Assembly: GCF_030930995.1 (NCBI RefSeq)
Contig: NZ_CP133217.1
Coordinates: 3,090,001 to 3,154,000 of the forward strand
Origin: Thiothrix subterranea
Lineage (GTDB): Bacteria; Pseudomonadota; Gammaproteobacteria; Thiotrichales; Thiotrichaceae
Direction of reading: 5' to 3'
Length of the DNA: 64,000 nt
Shown: positions 27,029-36,070 of the stretch, piece after piece
Numbering within the stretch: position 1 is the stretch's first letter
Layout of the letters: each line of letters opens with the position of its first letter
Notes under the pieces: generated by a model
Databases searched by the model: none
What the model was told of the DNA's origin: nothing
What the model saw: only the letters and a program-made list of their open reading frames with translations
Translations under genes and position numbers: made by a program

Positions 27029-27592
27029 TCAGGCAGGCAACACCACACCCAACGCATCACTCAAGCGCCTCCAGTCAAAAAACGGCCCCGGATCGGTTTT
27101 ACGCCCTGGCGCGATATGTTCATGCCCCGTAATGTGTTCCAAACTTAATCCCGGATAAGCGTCAACCAAAACGGGCAGCAACATTTCCAATTGCGCGTAT
27201 TGTGCCGCCGTAAATGGCTCAAAGTCCGACCCTTCGATTTCAATACCTATCGAAAAATCATTGCATTGACTTCTTCCCTGATAGTTTGACACACCCGCGT
27301 GAAAAGCGCGTTTATGGAAGGGAACATACTGGACAAGCTCGCCATTTCGCCTGACTAACAGATGACTGGCTACCCGCAAGTGACAAATTTCGGCAAAAAA
27401 TGGGTGCGCCGTAGGGTCAAGTTGATTGGTAAATAAATGATCAATCCACGGCCCACCAAATTCGTAGGGTGGCAAACTAATGTTGTGCAAGACAATTAAC
27501 TCAGGGATGCAACCTTGCGGACGTTCGTCGTGGTTAGGGGATGGGCATTGGCGAGCGCCGTCCAATAAGCCAGTTTCTAAATCTATGTTCAA
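27029..27592 (-). CDS. ampD: AmpD, 1,6-anhydro-N-acetylmuramyl-L-alanine amidase
   Basis: A 187-residue cytoplasmic zinc amidase. The zinc ligands lie in VLHNISLPP, FHKRAFHAG and the GHEHIAPGRKTDPGPFFDW motif. The insert NDFSIGIEIEGSD is typical of AmpD. It trims muropeptides during cell-wall recycling and so indirectly controls beta-lactamase induction. It overlaps the thioredoxin-like gene upstream by four bases. Confidence 0.96.
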   Translation of the reverse strand: MNIDLETGLLDGARQCPSPNHDERPQGCIPELIVLHNISLPPYEFGGPWIDHLFTNQLDPTAHPFFAEICHLRVASHLLVRRNGELVQYVPFHKRAFHAGVSNYQGRSQCNDFSIGIEIEGSDFEPFTAAQYAQLEMLLPVLVDAYPGLSLEHITGHEHIAPGRKTDPGPFFDWRRLSDALGVVLPA

Positions 27593-27942
27593 GGTTCATC
27601 CTCGGCAGGCCGCGCCAATGCAGTTTGAATCGCCGTGTGAATACGGGCGGGCAAGGGTTCACAATGTAATTCGCAATGGTAATGGCCATCAACGTACAGA
27701 AACATTGCAGGCAGGTGAAAAATATCCAGCGCGTTGACCAGCCCACCGTTGTGGACAGCATCCACCTCAAACATTGGCAAAGCGGGATATTCATGCAAAT
27801 ACCGACTCAGTGCCAACTTGAGATTGCGGCACGCGCCACAGTTGGGGGCAGTAAAAAATACCAGTGCCGCGCCGTGTGTTTCCGCCAGCACATGGTGAAA
27901 ATTCAGATCAGTCAGGCTTGCAATGTTTTTCATGCCGCGCAT
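27589..27942 (-). CDS. Thioredoxin-like protein (CxxC: Cys-Gly-Ala-Cys)
   Basis: A 117-residue thioredoxin fold. The active site is FFTAPNCGACRNLKLAL and the cis-Pro loop is LPAMFLYVDG. There is no signal peptide, so it acts in the cytoplasm as a disulfide reductase. The start may instead be the fourth codon (27933). It is transcribed first and overlaps ampD by four bases. It is not a canonical TrxA (WCGPC). Confidence 0.88.
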   Translation of the reverse strand: MRGMKNIASLTDLNFHHVLAETHGAALVFFTAPNCGACRNLKLALSRYLHEYPALPMFEVDAVHNGGLVNALDIFHLPAMFLYVDGHYHCELHCEPLPARIHTAIQTALARPAEDEP

Positions 27943-27980
27943 TATACATCCACTTGTTACCGTGCCTGCACGAAACTTGC

Positions 27981-28008
27981 TATAATTTGGGGACTTATGA
28001 ATGAAGGA
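27981..28008 (+). promoter_or_regulatory. Promoter and ribosome site of the ATPase-TOPRIM pair
   Basis: A perfect TATAAT at 27981-27986, preceded 18 bases upstream by a weak -35 (TTACCG), leads to AAGGA at 28004-28008, eight bases before the ATG at 28017. The pair therefore has its own promoter. Confidence 0.5.
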
Positions 28009-28016
28009 TACACGCC

Positions 28017-28979
28017 ATGCTCGACAGCTTACACATCAAAAATTTCCGCTGCTTTGAAGATTTGACCATCCCCTCGCTGGGGCGGGTGAACCTCATCGTG
28101 GGGAAGAATAATAGTGGCAAGAGTACGCTGTTGGAGGCGATTTCAGTGTTTGCACAGCATGGTAGTTATAAAGCGTTGAATGAGATTGCACTTATGAGAA
28201 ATGAATCCCTATCAACACATACTATTATGGATATTTTCTCAGGAAAGGATTCGTATATTGGCGATTCATCTAAGAAAAATTATATTCAGTATCATTTCAA
28301 CTCAGAGCATGGACGTATAGAAACTGATGCAATTAAAAATGGAGAACGTATTGCAACACTTAGTAGAGAAGGAAAAAATCTTCTCACAGAAAACTTTACT
28401 TTAGCACCAGACAACTATCCATCTTCTTTGGTTAGAACAATTATATATTCTGACAAAGAACTATCTGAAGCATGGGATCAGATTAGAATACAAAAACAAG
28501 AGAAACTAATCACTAATGCACTTAAAATAATAGACAGCAATATTGAGAATGTTTTTTATACCACTAAACAAAACACAATGGTATCTGTCTTGGGAGAAAA
28601 AGAAGCTCGTCCAATCAAATCTATGGGTGAAGGAATGAGTCGGCTTTTACAAATTTTCCTACATGCTTATCAAGCTAAAGGTGGATATCTGATGATTGAT
28701 GAGTTCGAGAATGGCTTGCACTATTCAATTCAAGAAGAAATATGGGAGAAACTTTTCAAACTGGCAAAGGAGCTTGATATTCAGGTATTTGCGACGACTC
28801 ACAGTGAAGATGCTGTAAAAGCATTTTGTAAGGTTTCCGTAGCTGATAAAGAAGTTAATGGCAAACTAATTTCGCTAGGACGCAGCATTAGCAAATCAGA
28901 CAATGGAAAAATCATTGCTGATGTATACGATGAAGACACACTAAACTGGCTAACAACTTCCGGCATGGAGGTTCGTTAA
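28017..28979 (+). CDS. AAA/ABC-type ATPase of an OLD-like two-gene module
   Basis: A 320-residue ATPase of the AAA_15/RecF-like group. It starts MLDSLHIKNFRCFEDLTIPS and has Walker A GKNNSGKST, an ABC-like signature SMGEGMSRLLQIF, Walker B LMIDEFENGLHY and the sensor ATTHSEDAVKAF. No nuclease domain is fused. The first ~120 bases are GC-richer, like the host, while the rest is AT-rich, suggesting a mosaic or acquired gene. It overlaps the TOPRIM gene by one base (TAATG). Such ATPase plus TOPRIM pairs include phage-defence systems (OLD- and PARIS-like), which is the likely but unproven role. Confidence 0.85.
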   Translation: MLDSLHIKNFRCFEDLTIPSLGRVNLIVGKNNSGKSTLLEAISVFAQHGSYKALNEIALMRNESLSTHTIMDIFSGKDSYIGDSSKKNYIQYHFNSEHGRIETDAIKNGERIATLSREGKNLLTENFTLAPDNYPSSLVRTIIYSDKELSEAWDQIRIQKQEKLITNALKIIDSNIENVFYTTKQNTMVSVLGEKEARPIKSMGEGMSRLLQIFLHAYQAKGGYLMIDEFENGLHYSIQEEIWEKLFKLAKELDIQVFATTHSEDAVKAFCKVSVADKEVNGKLISLGRSISKSDNGKIIADVYDEDTLNWLTTSGMEVR

Positions 28980-29659
28980 TGAGCGTATCTAATCGTGTTC
29001 TGTTAGTCGAAGGAGAAGGGGATAAGGAGTTTATTCAACGTCTTATCTGCACTTTAAAATTAGACATTAAAATCATGCCAGAAACGCCCAGAGATATATG
29101 CAACACTCAAAGCGATGGCATTGATGTATTACGCACTCGCGCACTACCTTTTGTATTAGACAGAATAAGAACAGAAAACATAACGCATTTAGGCATCATC
29201 ATCGACGCAGACTCATCTAATGATGGTTATGGCTTTGAAAAACGGCGCAAACAAATTACTGATATTTTGATTGCTAGAGGTTATAAAATTCCAGCATTTA
29301 CAGCAAACATCAATCAAGGTGAAATATTCCCCACAAACAAAGAAGACTGGTCACCTATCGGTTTATGGATCATGCCCACACATAGTACTGATGGAATGCT
29401 AGAAGATTTGCTACTCGATAATTTAAACAATTCCAGCCAACAATCATTACTAAGCAAGGCCGATGCAGTTATCAGCGATTTAGGCGACTTACGCACGTTT
29501 AAAGACACACACTTATCCAAAGCACGTCTCTCTACATTACTCGCATGGCAAAAGAAGCCCGGTACATCCGCAGGTAAAGCCTATCAAGCAGGCGTTTTTG
29601 CTGCTGACTCCGCAGCCCTCACTGCATTCACACTCTGGTTACAAGCAGTATTCCAATAA
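28979..29659 (+). CDS. DUF3226/TOPRIM-domain protein, partner of the ATPase
   Basis: A 226-residue protein of the DUF3226 (TOPRIM/OLD-nuclease-like) type. The conserved Glu is in RVLLVEGEGDKEFI and the Asp pair is in LGIIIDADSSNDG. The IGLWIMPTHSTDGMLEDLLL motif is typical of DUF3226. These acidic residues bind metal in nucleases and topoisomerases. It is translationally coupled to the ATPase gene and ends one base before rep. Probably the effector or nuclease of a defence module; this is inferred from family and context. Confidence 0.85.
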   Translation: MSVSNRVLLVEGEGDKEFIQRLICTLKLDIKIMPETPRDICNTQSDGIDVLRTRALPFVLDRIRTENITHLGIIIDADSSNDGYGFEKRRKQITDILIARGYKIPAFTANINQGEIFPTNKEDWSPIGLWIMPTHSTDGMLEDLLLDNLNNSSQQSLLSKADAVISDLGDLRTFKDTHLSKARLSTLLAWQKKPGTSAGKAYQAGVFAADSAALTAFTLWLQAVFQ

Positions 29660-29660
29660 C

Positions 29661-31658
29661 ATGAACGGACTTAACCCCCAACAACAAGCCGCCGTCACCC
29701 ACCTCGGCTCACCCCTCCTCGTCCTCGCAGGCGCTGGCAGCGGTAAAACCCGCGTCATCACCCAAAAAATCGCATGGATGATCCGCAAAGGCGTGCATTC
29801 CGCCGATCAAATCGCGGCGATCACCTTCACCAACAAAGCCGCCCGTGAAATGCGCGAACGCGCCACACAACTACTGACCAAAGAAGAAGCCAAAGGGTTA
29901 ACCGTTTCCACCTTCCACACCCTAGGTTTAAATATTATCAAGCGCGAAGCCAAACGCTTAGGCTACAAAGCCAATTTCAGCATTCTCGATGCGCAAGACA
30001 GCGAAGCCATCCTCAAAGAACTCGCCCACAAAGAAGACGTGGAAGAAGCCGACAACCTACGCTGGATCATTTCCCGCTGGAAAAACGACTTCATCTCCGT
30101 CGAGCAAGCCGCATTACTGGCAAATACCACCGACGAGAAACTCGCCGCGATTTTATACGAAAAATACCAACGCCAGATCAAAGCCTACAACGCCGTCGAT
30201 TTCGACGACCTCATCGTCTTACCTGTACAACTTTTCGAGCAACACCCTGATGCGCTGCAACACTGGCAACACAAATTACGCTACCTGTTGGTCGACGAAT
30301 ACCAAGACACCAATGCCTGCCAATACCGCCTGATTCGCCTGTTAGCAGGCATTCGCGGCGCACTCACCGCCGTGGGAGATGACGACCAATCCATCTACGC
30401 CTGGCGCGGCGCACGCCCGGAAAACATTGCGCAATTGCAAACCGATTACCCCATGCTCAAGGTGATCAAGCTGGAACAAAACTACCGTTCCACCAGCCGC
30501 ATTTTGCAAAGTGCCAACAAACTCATCGGCAACAACCCGCATTTATTTGAAAAAAATCTGTGGAGTACCCTAGGCGAAGGCGACCCAATCCGCATTATGC
30601 CCGCCCGCACCCCCGAACACGAAGCCGAAAAAGTCATCGGGGAAATCCTCAAAGCCCGCTTTCGTGATCGAGCCGATTTCAAAGATTTTGCCATTTTGTA
30701 CCGTGGCAACCACCAAAGCCGTTTGTTTGAAAAAGTGCTGCGCGAGAACAATATTCCCTACAAAATCAGTGGCGGCACTTCGTTTTTCTCCCGCGCTGAA
30801 GTCAAAGATATTCTCGGCTACTTGCGTCTCATCGCTAATCCTGACGACGATGCCGCATTCCTGCGCATTATCAACACCCCCAAGCGCGAAATTGGCACTT
30901 CCACACTGGAAAAACTCGGCGAATACGCGCACGAACGTCACGCCAGCCTGTTCACCGCCGCTCAAGAACTCGGCTTTGCCCAGCGCATTTCCGCCAAAGC
31001 CCAACAACGGGTGGAAACCTTCGGCTTCTGGCTACACGAAATGATTCGTGCCGCTGAAAACGCAGACCCCACACAAATTGTCAAAAAAGTCATCAACGAC
31101 ACTGGCTACGAAGACTGGCTCAAAAATACCTGCAACACCCCCAAACAAGCCGAATCCCGCATGAAAAATGTCTGGGAAATTGTCGAATGGGTACGCAAAC
31201 TTCACGACGACGGCGCTGGCAAAGAAACACTCAGCGATATTATTGCGCACATGAGTTTGGTCGATATGCTGGAACGTAATAGTGAAGAAAAAGAACAAGA
31301 TGCGGTTTCCCTAATGACCTTACACGCTGCCAAAGGACTGGAATTTCCCAACGTATTTTTGGTCGGCGTGGAAGAAGAATTACTCCCCCACGCCAACAGC
31401 GTCGACGAACACAGCATCCAAGAAGAACGCCGCCTCGCCTACGTGGGCATTACCCGTGCACAGAAAAACCTCACCATCAGCTACGCCAAAGTGCGCTCAC
31501 GCTATGGCGATGCCGCCACCGTTGAACCCAGCCGCTTCCTCGACGAACTTCCCCCCGAACATCTCGAATGGGAAGACAAAAAAGTCGTGTCGCCAGAAGA
31601 ACGCCAGGAAACGGCGCGAGCGTATATTTCTAACTTGCAGGCTTTGCTAGGTGATTAA
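29661..31658 (+). CDS. rep: ATP-dependent DNA helicase Rep
   Basis: About 665 residues from ATG 29661 (MNGLNPQQQAAVTHL); the frame opens earlier inside the TOPRIM gene, but this start fits the family. UvrD-family motifs are complete: GAGSGKTRVI, TFTNKAAREM, VDEYQDTN, GDDDQSIYAWRGA, EQNYRS, MTLHAAKGLEFPNVF and YVGITRAQ. Rep unwinds 3'-5' and clears protein roadblocks ahead of replication forks. Size and motif wording match Rep and not UvrD. Confidence 0.95.
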   Translation: MNGLNPQQQAAVTHLGSPLLVLAGAGSGKTRVITQKIAWMIRKGVHSADQIAAITFTNKAAREMRERATQLLTKEEAKGLTVSTFHTLGLNIIKREAKRLGYKANFSILDAQDSEAILKELAHKEDVEEADNLRWIISRWKNDFISVEQAALLANTTDEKLAAILYEKYQRQIKAYNAVDFDDLIVLPVQLFEQHPDALQHWQHKLRYLLVDEYQDTNACQYRLIRLLAGIRGALTAVGDDDQSIYAWRGARPENIAQLQTDYPMLKVIKLEQNYRSTSRILQSANKLIGNNPHLFEKNLWSTLGEGDPIRIMPARTPEHEAEKVIGEILKARFRDRADFKDFAILYRGNHQSRLFEKVLRENNIPYKISGGTSFFSRAEVKDILGYLRLIANPDDDAAFLRIINTPKREIGTSTLEKLGEYAHERHASLFTAAQELGFAQRISAKAQQRVETFGFWLHEMIRAAENADPTQIVKKVINDTGYEDWLKNTCNTPKQAESRMKNVWEIVEWVRKLHDDGAGKETLSDIIAHMSLVDMLERNSEEKEQDAVSLMTLHAAKGLEFPNVFLVGVEEELLPHANSVDEHSIQEERRLAYVGITRAQKNLTISYAKVRSRYGDAATVEPSRFLDELPPEHLEWEDKKVVSPEERQETARAYISNLQALLGD

Positions 31659-31665
31659 GTGAAAA

Positions 31666-32505
31666 TTATTGAGACAAAGCGCTCCATTCCACCCACTTTT
31701 CCACCCGTTTTTTGCCATCAAAACGCACTAAAAACCACTCCACGCCGTCATCACTCTCGCGATGATCCAGCAGCGTCACCTTGTCACCTTTGATCAGGTA
31801 CATATTGGTTTTCGTTTTGGCATCCGGCTTATCGTACAAAGCCGCTTTATCAACGGTGATTTTGCGGGTAGCAGCGGGCGTTTTCACCGTCACATCGGAG
31901 GAATCTTGTGTATCAGCGATGACTTTCGTCAGCATTTTTCCTGCCGCATCGTAAATTTTGACGAAATACAAATCGCCATCCGTGCCAACCATTGAACCCT
32001 CCGACCACACATAGGGTTTGCCTTTATTGAAACGGTAATCGGTGCTGTACCAACGTGGCCCTGAGCGTTGCGCTGTGCTCAGTGTTTTGGTTTCTGGGGT
32101 CAACGTGGGGTTGCTGATTGGCTCTTTGTATTCCTGAAATTTACCCTGCGATTTATTCCACAAGTGCAATCGGTAGAACAGATTGACACCGCCATAACCC
32201 ACGCCTTCCAGCACCGCCACATCACCGTAGCCGTCAAAATTGAAATCGGCTTGCAACAATAAACCGTCAATGCTTTGGCTACCTTCGGGAACATCGGGCA
32301 TTTCTCCCAATTGTTGCGTTTTGCCCTTAGGAAGTTTGGCAATAATGGTATTGCCTTGCTGCTCTACCACCACGTTGACCTTGGTTTCGGGGAAAAATGT
32401 GATGGGTAATTTGGCATGACCTTGGGGTTCGGTGAATGCCGCTGCATTCAAGGAACACAGGCTTGCGCCCAATAAAAACAACCCGGATCGAATGGGCATG
32501 TGCAT
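31666..32505 (-). CDS. Exported protein with FG-GAP-like and SH3-like parts
   Basis: A 279-residue protein. The signal peptide is GLFLLGASLCSLNAAA. The calcium-binding-like loop ADFNFDGYGDVAVLEG is followed by a beta-rich segment resembling the XAC2610 type of periplasmic inhibitor-like proteins. Residues ~205-279 look like an SH3-like domain (LYDKPDAKTKTNMYLIKGDKV). I cannot give a function. GAGGT lies seven bases before the ATG. The gene is convergent with rep. Confidence 0.7.
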   Translation of the reverse strand: MHMPIRSGLFLLGASLCSLNAAAFTEPQGHAKLPITFFPETKVNVVVEQQGNTIIAKLPKGKTQQLGEMPDVPEGSQSIDGLLLQADFNFDGYGDVAVLEGVGYGGVNLFYRLHLWNKSQGKFQEYKEPISNPTLTPETKTLSTAQRSGPRWYSTDYRFNKGKPYVWSEGSMVGTDGDLYFVKIYDAAGKMLTKVIADTQDSSDVTVKTPAATRKITVDKAALYDKPDAKTKTNMYLIKGDKVTLLDHRESDDGVEWFLVRFDGKKRVEKWVEWSALSQ

Positions 32506-32566
32506 GATTTTACCTCGCTGATTTAAACACCTACACGTTAGACCCTTATACCCGATTTCGTTCGGA

Positions 32567-34300
32567 TTAGTCTGGGTAAAGTGAAGCCAGTTCCGAGGTT
32601 TTCACCGCTGTCTGCCCGTTGGATAGCTTAAATCCTTGCAATGCTTGCCACAAACTTGCGCCGCGCCAGCCACCGCTGCTGCGACCATAGAGCACCGCAT
32701 TGAGCGCATCAATTTCGATTTGCAACGCTGGGGGGGCTTGTTCGCGCAAATTTGCCAGCAACGCGGGGCGTAGATGCAAGCCGACTTCCATCCATTGCAG
32801 CAACGCATCGTGAGCGGCTTGCGGTTGGTTTTGCTTACACGCTTGTTCCAGCCGTTGCCACACAGTTTTAGCGTCGGGAGGGCGTACTGATACGGGCACA
32901 TAGGCTGTTTTAGCTGATTGTTTAGGCGTTATTTGGGCTTTTTTCCAGAAATGCCACAGCAACCAACCCACGGATAATGCGCCCCAAATGATCAGCAATG
33001 CGGTGGCATACCAGTCCCACGAAAACCAAGCAAACCAGCCAGCAGCTTCTGGCGTATCAGAGGTTGTGGCGGGTGGTGGTATTGCTGGATCTGCCTGCTT
33101 TGGTTTCGCTGCGGTGGTCGTATTCGCAGCAGCAGGGGCGGCTTGCCCGCCTGTTACCACCAATTTCACCGGATCAAGTGTGGTGGTTTCCTGTTTACCC
33201 GTAGCGGTATTCCACCAATCAATGCTCAAGCCGGGGAAGGTATATTCACCGTTGTAAGGAGCAACCACTACCCACTTTTCCTGACGCACTCCCACGACAC
33301 CGTTGCTACCGGGATCGTTACGCAATTCGGGCTGATCGGTGTATGCCTTGATGCCCGCAGGTGCTTGAATGTCGAGTTTGGGCAATTGTTCTGCGGCTAA
33401 ACCGTCCGCCACAATCGCCAAAGTCAACGTAACGGGTTCACCCGCTTTCAATTTATCAGCGGGTGTCTGCCAATGCGCATTCAGAGTAAGGCTGTTGGCA
33501 GGCAGCCATTGCTTGCCGGTATAGCTGGCGGGTTGACCTTGAACCTGCAACGTCAAGGGTTCAGAAAAACGCCGGATACGCTTGCCACTCATGCCAAATG
33601 GGTCAAATTCATTATTATTTTTATCATCAATAATGCCGTCAAAGGTCGTGCGCCCCAAAGTCAGCGTCCCGCTTTGCTGCGGGGTAAGCGCGTAACGGCG
33701 TTCAATCACTTGGTAATTGCGCCCGTTGCGCATCAAGGTCGTATTGCGCGTTTTACCCAATTGCTGGATATTGCCCTTGCCCACTTCCACTTCGGGATGG
33801 CTGAGGCTGGCCTGCGGCTGCAATGGCGTGATGTGCAACATGCGTTGGGTAATCACGGTTTGCTGCTGCACATACGGCTGCTGCGGTTCAGCGGTGAGTT
33901 CAATGAGAATATCGGACGAGTTCCCCGTGTTCGCCTGTGGCGGTGGCTGATCCATGACTTGCAAATCCAGCGCCTGACTTTGATCTGCGCCAAACGCAAT
34001 CGGGGGAATCGGTACAGTGCCGGTGCGACGCGGGTATAAACGCAATTCCCACGTGGTGGTGATGCTGCTGACACCGTTCACCACGCTGAGACTGTTGCTT
34101 TGCGAACGCCCGCGTATCTCAAAATCTTGCTCTAACGGCGAAAAATCCGGGTCGCCCGCTACTATCCTATCCGCCGTAAAGGTGAGTATCACCGGGTCTC
34201 CTACCGCCACCGGATTGCGGTCAAGTTGCGCCATAATCGCGGCAGCTTGCGCTCCAAATGGCAACAGCCACAGCCATGCTATCAAGAGTAATCTCACCAT
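32567..34300 (-). CDS. batD: BatD-like membrane protein of the MoxR/Bat operon
   Basis: A 577-residue protein. It has a signal peptide, a series of beta-sandwich (BatD/DUF) domains starting AIMAQLDRNPVAVGDPVILTF, a low-complexity Ala/Thr/Pro linker, one membrane helix (ALLIIWGALSVGWLLWHFW) and a cytoplasmic helical tail. It is the last gene of the MoxR-DUF58-DUF4381-VWA-VWA/TPR-BatD operon and overlaps the previous gene by seven bases. The complex is thought to act on envelope-protein folding or stress resistance; its mechanism is not settled. Confidence 0.88.
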   Translation of the reverse strand: MVRLLLIAWLWLLPFGAQAAAIMAQLDRNPVAVGDPVILTFTADRIVAGDPDFSPLEQDFEIRGRSQSNSLSVVNGVSSITTTWELRLYPRRTGTVPIPPIAFGADQSQALDLQVMDQPPPQANTGNSSDILIELTAEPQQPYVQQQTVITQRMLHITPLQPQASLSHPEVEVGKGNIQQLGKTRNTTLMRNGRNYQVIERRYALTPQQSGTLTLGRTTFDGIIDDKNNNEFDPFGMSGKRIRRFSEPLTLQVQGQPASYTGKQWLPANSLTLNAHWQTPADKLKAGEPVTLTLAIVADGLAAEQLPKLDIQAPAGIKAYTDQPELRNDPGSNGVVGVRQEKWVVVAPYNGEYTFPGLSIDWWNTATGKQETTTLDPVKLVVTGGQAAPAAANTTTAAKPKQADPAIPPPATTSDTPEAAGWFAWFSWDWYATALLIIWGALSVGWLLWHFWKKAQITPKQSAKTAYVPVSVRPPDAKTVWQRLEQACKQNQPQAAHDALLQWMEVGLHLRPALLANLREQAPPALQIEIDALNAVLYGRSSGGWRGASLWQALQGFKLSNGQTAVKTSELASLYPD

Positions 34301-36063
34301 TCATCACCCCTTGCCTGCGCACCACGTTGTTGGTATTGGTACTGAAACTTGCGCCGCCACAGACCCGATGGGTCATCAGGAATACGCCGCAACCATTGCT
34401 CAGTGGCTTGTTCTTGTTCACGCTGTTGCGGGTCATCAGCAGCAACTTCAGCATCATCTTGCTTTGGCTTTTCAGCGTCTTGTTCACCTTGTTTGGCTTT
34501 CTCAGCTTCCTGTTCAGCTTGTTTGGCAGCATCTTCTTCTTGCGCTTGCTGCTGTTGATCCGGTGAATTATTGGGTTGCGGCGCTTGCGAGTCTTGGCCT
34601 TGCGCTCCTTGTGCTTGCTGCTGATCTGCACCTTGCTGGTCTTGCGGCTGATTTTTCTGAGAATTTTTTTGGTTCTGCTCTTCCTGCTTTTGCTGTTGCT
34701 GAAGCGCCTCTTCCACTATTTTCAGGTTATTACGCGCATCCTCATGCTTAGGGTCGGCTTCCAATACGCGCTTATAGGCAATAATTGCCTCTTTAAATTT
34801 ACCCGCTTTCGCTTGCGCATTGGCGTAATTGTACTGCCCGGTAATGCTTTGTTGCGCGGCATACTGTTGTGCAGCAGTTTGATAATCCTTGTTTTTATAC
34901 GCCGAAGCGCCTTTCCACTCAGGGTTATGGAAAAGTTCTGAAGCACGAGCGGGTTGCCCGCTATCCAACGCTTCTTGTGCTTGTTGATCAGGCGTTAACC
35001 ATAGATCATCCCAACTGAATGCCGTCGCGGTTTGCGGTTGTGGCAACAGAATGCAAACCAGTGCAACGCCTAACCAACCCGGTCTGAACGTCAATGCCGC
35101 CAGTGGCAAGAGCAACAACACCAGCCAATAGCCTTCATTCACCCACGCATCGGTTTGACGACCTTGGCTTTTGCTTAACTGCTGTTGGCTAAGCGACTGC
35201 CATTGCTGACTTAAGGCATTGACATCGGCATCACCCAAAGCCGCTTGCGTGAAAATCCCACCACCGGCTTTAGCAATACGTTCCAAATCATCCAGATTCA
35301 CGGGCGCTATCACCGTTTTACCCGAGTTGTCCAGTAAAAATCCACCTCTAGGGCGCGGTATTGCCGCACCATCTGCCGTCCCCAATGACAATACAGACAC
35401 GTTGTAACCCATGCTCCACGCCTTATCCGCTGCGGCAACGGCAGATTCTGTATCCGCCACACCATCCGTCATCAGCAAAATACTGCCGGTTTTCATCCCC
35501 GCTTGTTGCAGCAATTCGACCGAGCGTTCAATCGCCGGAGTCAATAAACTGCCGGGCGCTGGCATAATATCAGGCGCAAGATTTTTCACCTGCTCCTGAA
35601 TCGTGGCAATGTCATCAGTCAATGGCGTGACCACAAACGCATCCCCAGCAAACACCACCAACCCGTTTTGCGCATCCTGACGCGCATTGAGAATATCGAG
35701 CAATTTGAAACGCGCCAAGGTAATGCGGTTGGGTTTTTCATCATCCGCGTACATCGAGGCAGAAAAATCCATCGCCACCACCAGCGCTTGTTGATCACGA
35801 AATACCGGCACTTCGCGCTTCTCCCACGCAGGACCTGCCATTGCCACAATCGCCACCAGCAACGCCAGTGACAACCAAGCCAAGGGCAACCATCCCCAAC
35901 TGCCCGCCGTGCCACTTAACACAAATGGCATTAATTGCTTATCGACAATGCGTTCCCAGCCGCCTTGCTGACGCGCCTGAAACCATTTCATGCCCAACAC
36001 CAGCGGCAGTACCAGCAATAACCACAGCCATTCCGGGTGGAGAAAATGCAGATTATTCAACAT
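34294..36063 (-). CDS. VWA plus TPR protein (BatB-BatC fusion type)
   Basis: A 589-residue protein. Two N-terminal membrane segments precede a von Willebrand A domain with a full MIDAS (DFSASM, TDGVAD). A third membrane segment follows near residue 310, and then TPR-like repeats (YNYANAQAKAGKFKEAIIAY, LEADPKHEDARNNL). The C-terminal ~150 residues are a Gln/Ala-rich, charged, low-complexity tail. It combines what are separate BatB and BatC proteins in Bacteroidetes. It binds divalent metal at the MIDAS and probably assembles with the other VWA protein and BatD. Confidence 0.88.
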   Translation of the reverse strand: MLNNLHFLHPEWLWLLLVLPLVLGMKWFQARQQGGWERIVDKQLMPFVLSGTAGSWGWLPLAWLSLALLVAIVAMAGPAWEKREVPVFRDQQALVVAMDFSASMYADDEKPNRITLARFKLLDILNARQDAQNGLVVFAGDAFVVTPLTDDIATIQEQVKNLAPDIMPAPGSLLTPAIERSVELLQQAGMKTGSILLMTDGVADTESAVAAADKAWSMGYNVSVLSLGTADGAAIPRPRGGFLLDNSGKTVIAPVNLDDLERIAKAGGGIFTQAALGDADVNALSQQWQSLSQQQLSKSQGRQTDAWVNEGYWLVLLLLPLAALTFRPGWLGVALVCILLPQPQTATAFSWDDLWLTPDQQAQEALDSGQPARASELFHNPEWKGASAYKNKDYQTAAQQYAAQQSITGQYNYANAQAKAGKFKEAIIAYKRVLEADPKHEDARNNLKIVEEALQQQQKQEEQNQKNSQKNQPQDQQGADQQQAQGAQGQDSQAPQPNNSPDQQQQAQEEDAAKQAEQEAEKAKQGEQDAEKPKQDDAEVAADDPQQREQEQATEQWLRRIPDDPSGLWRRKFQYQYQQRGAQARGDEW

Positions 36064-36070
36064 AAAACCC

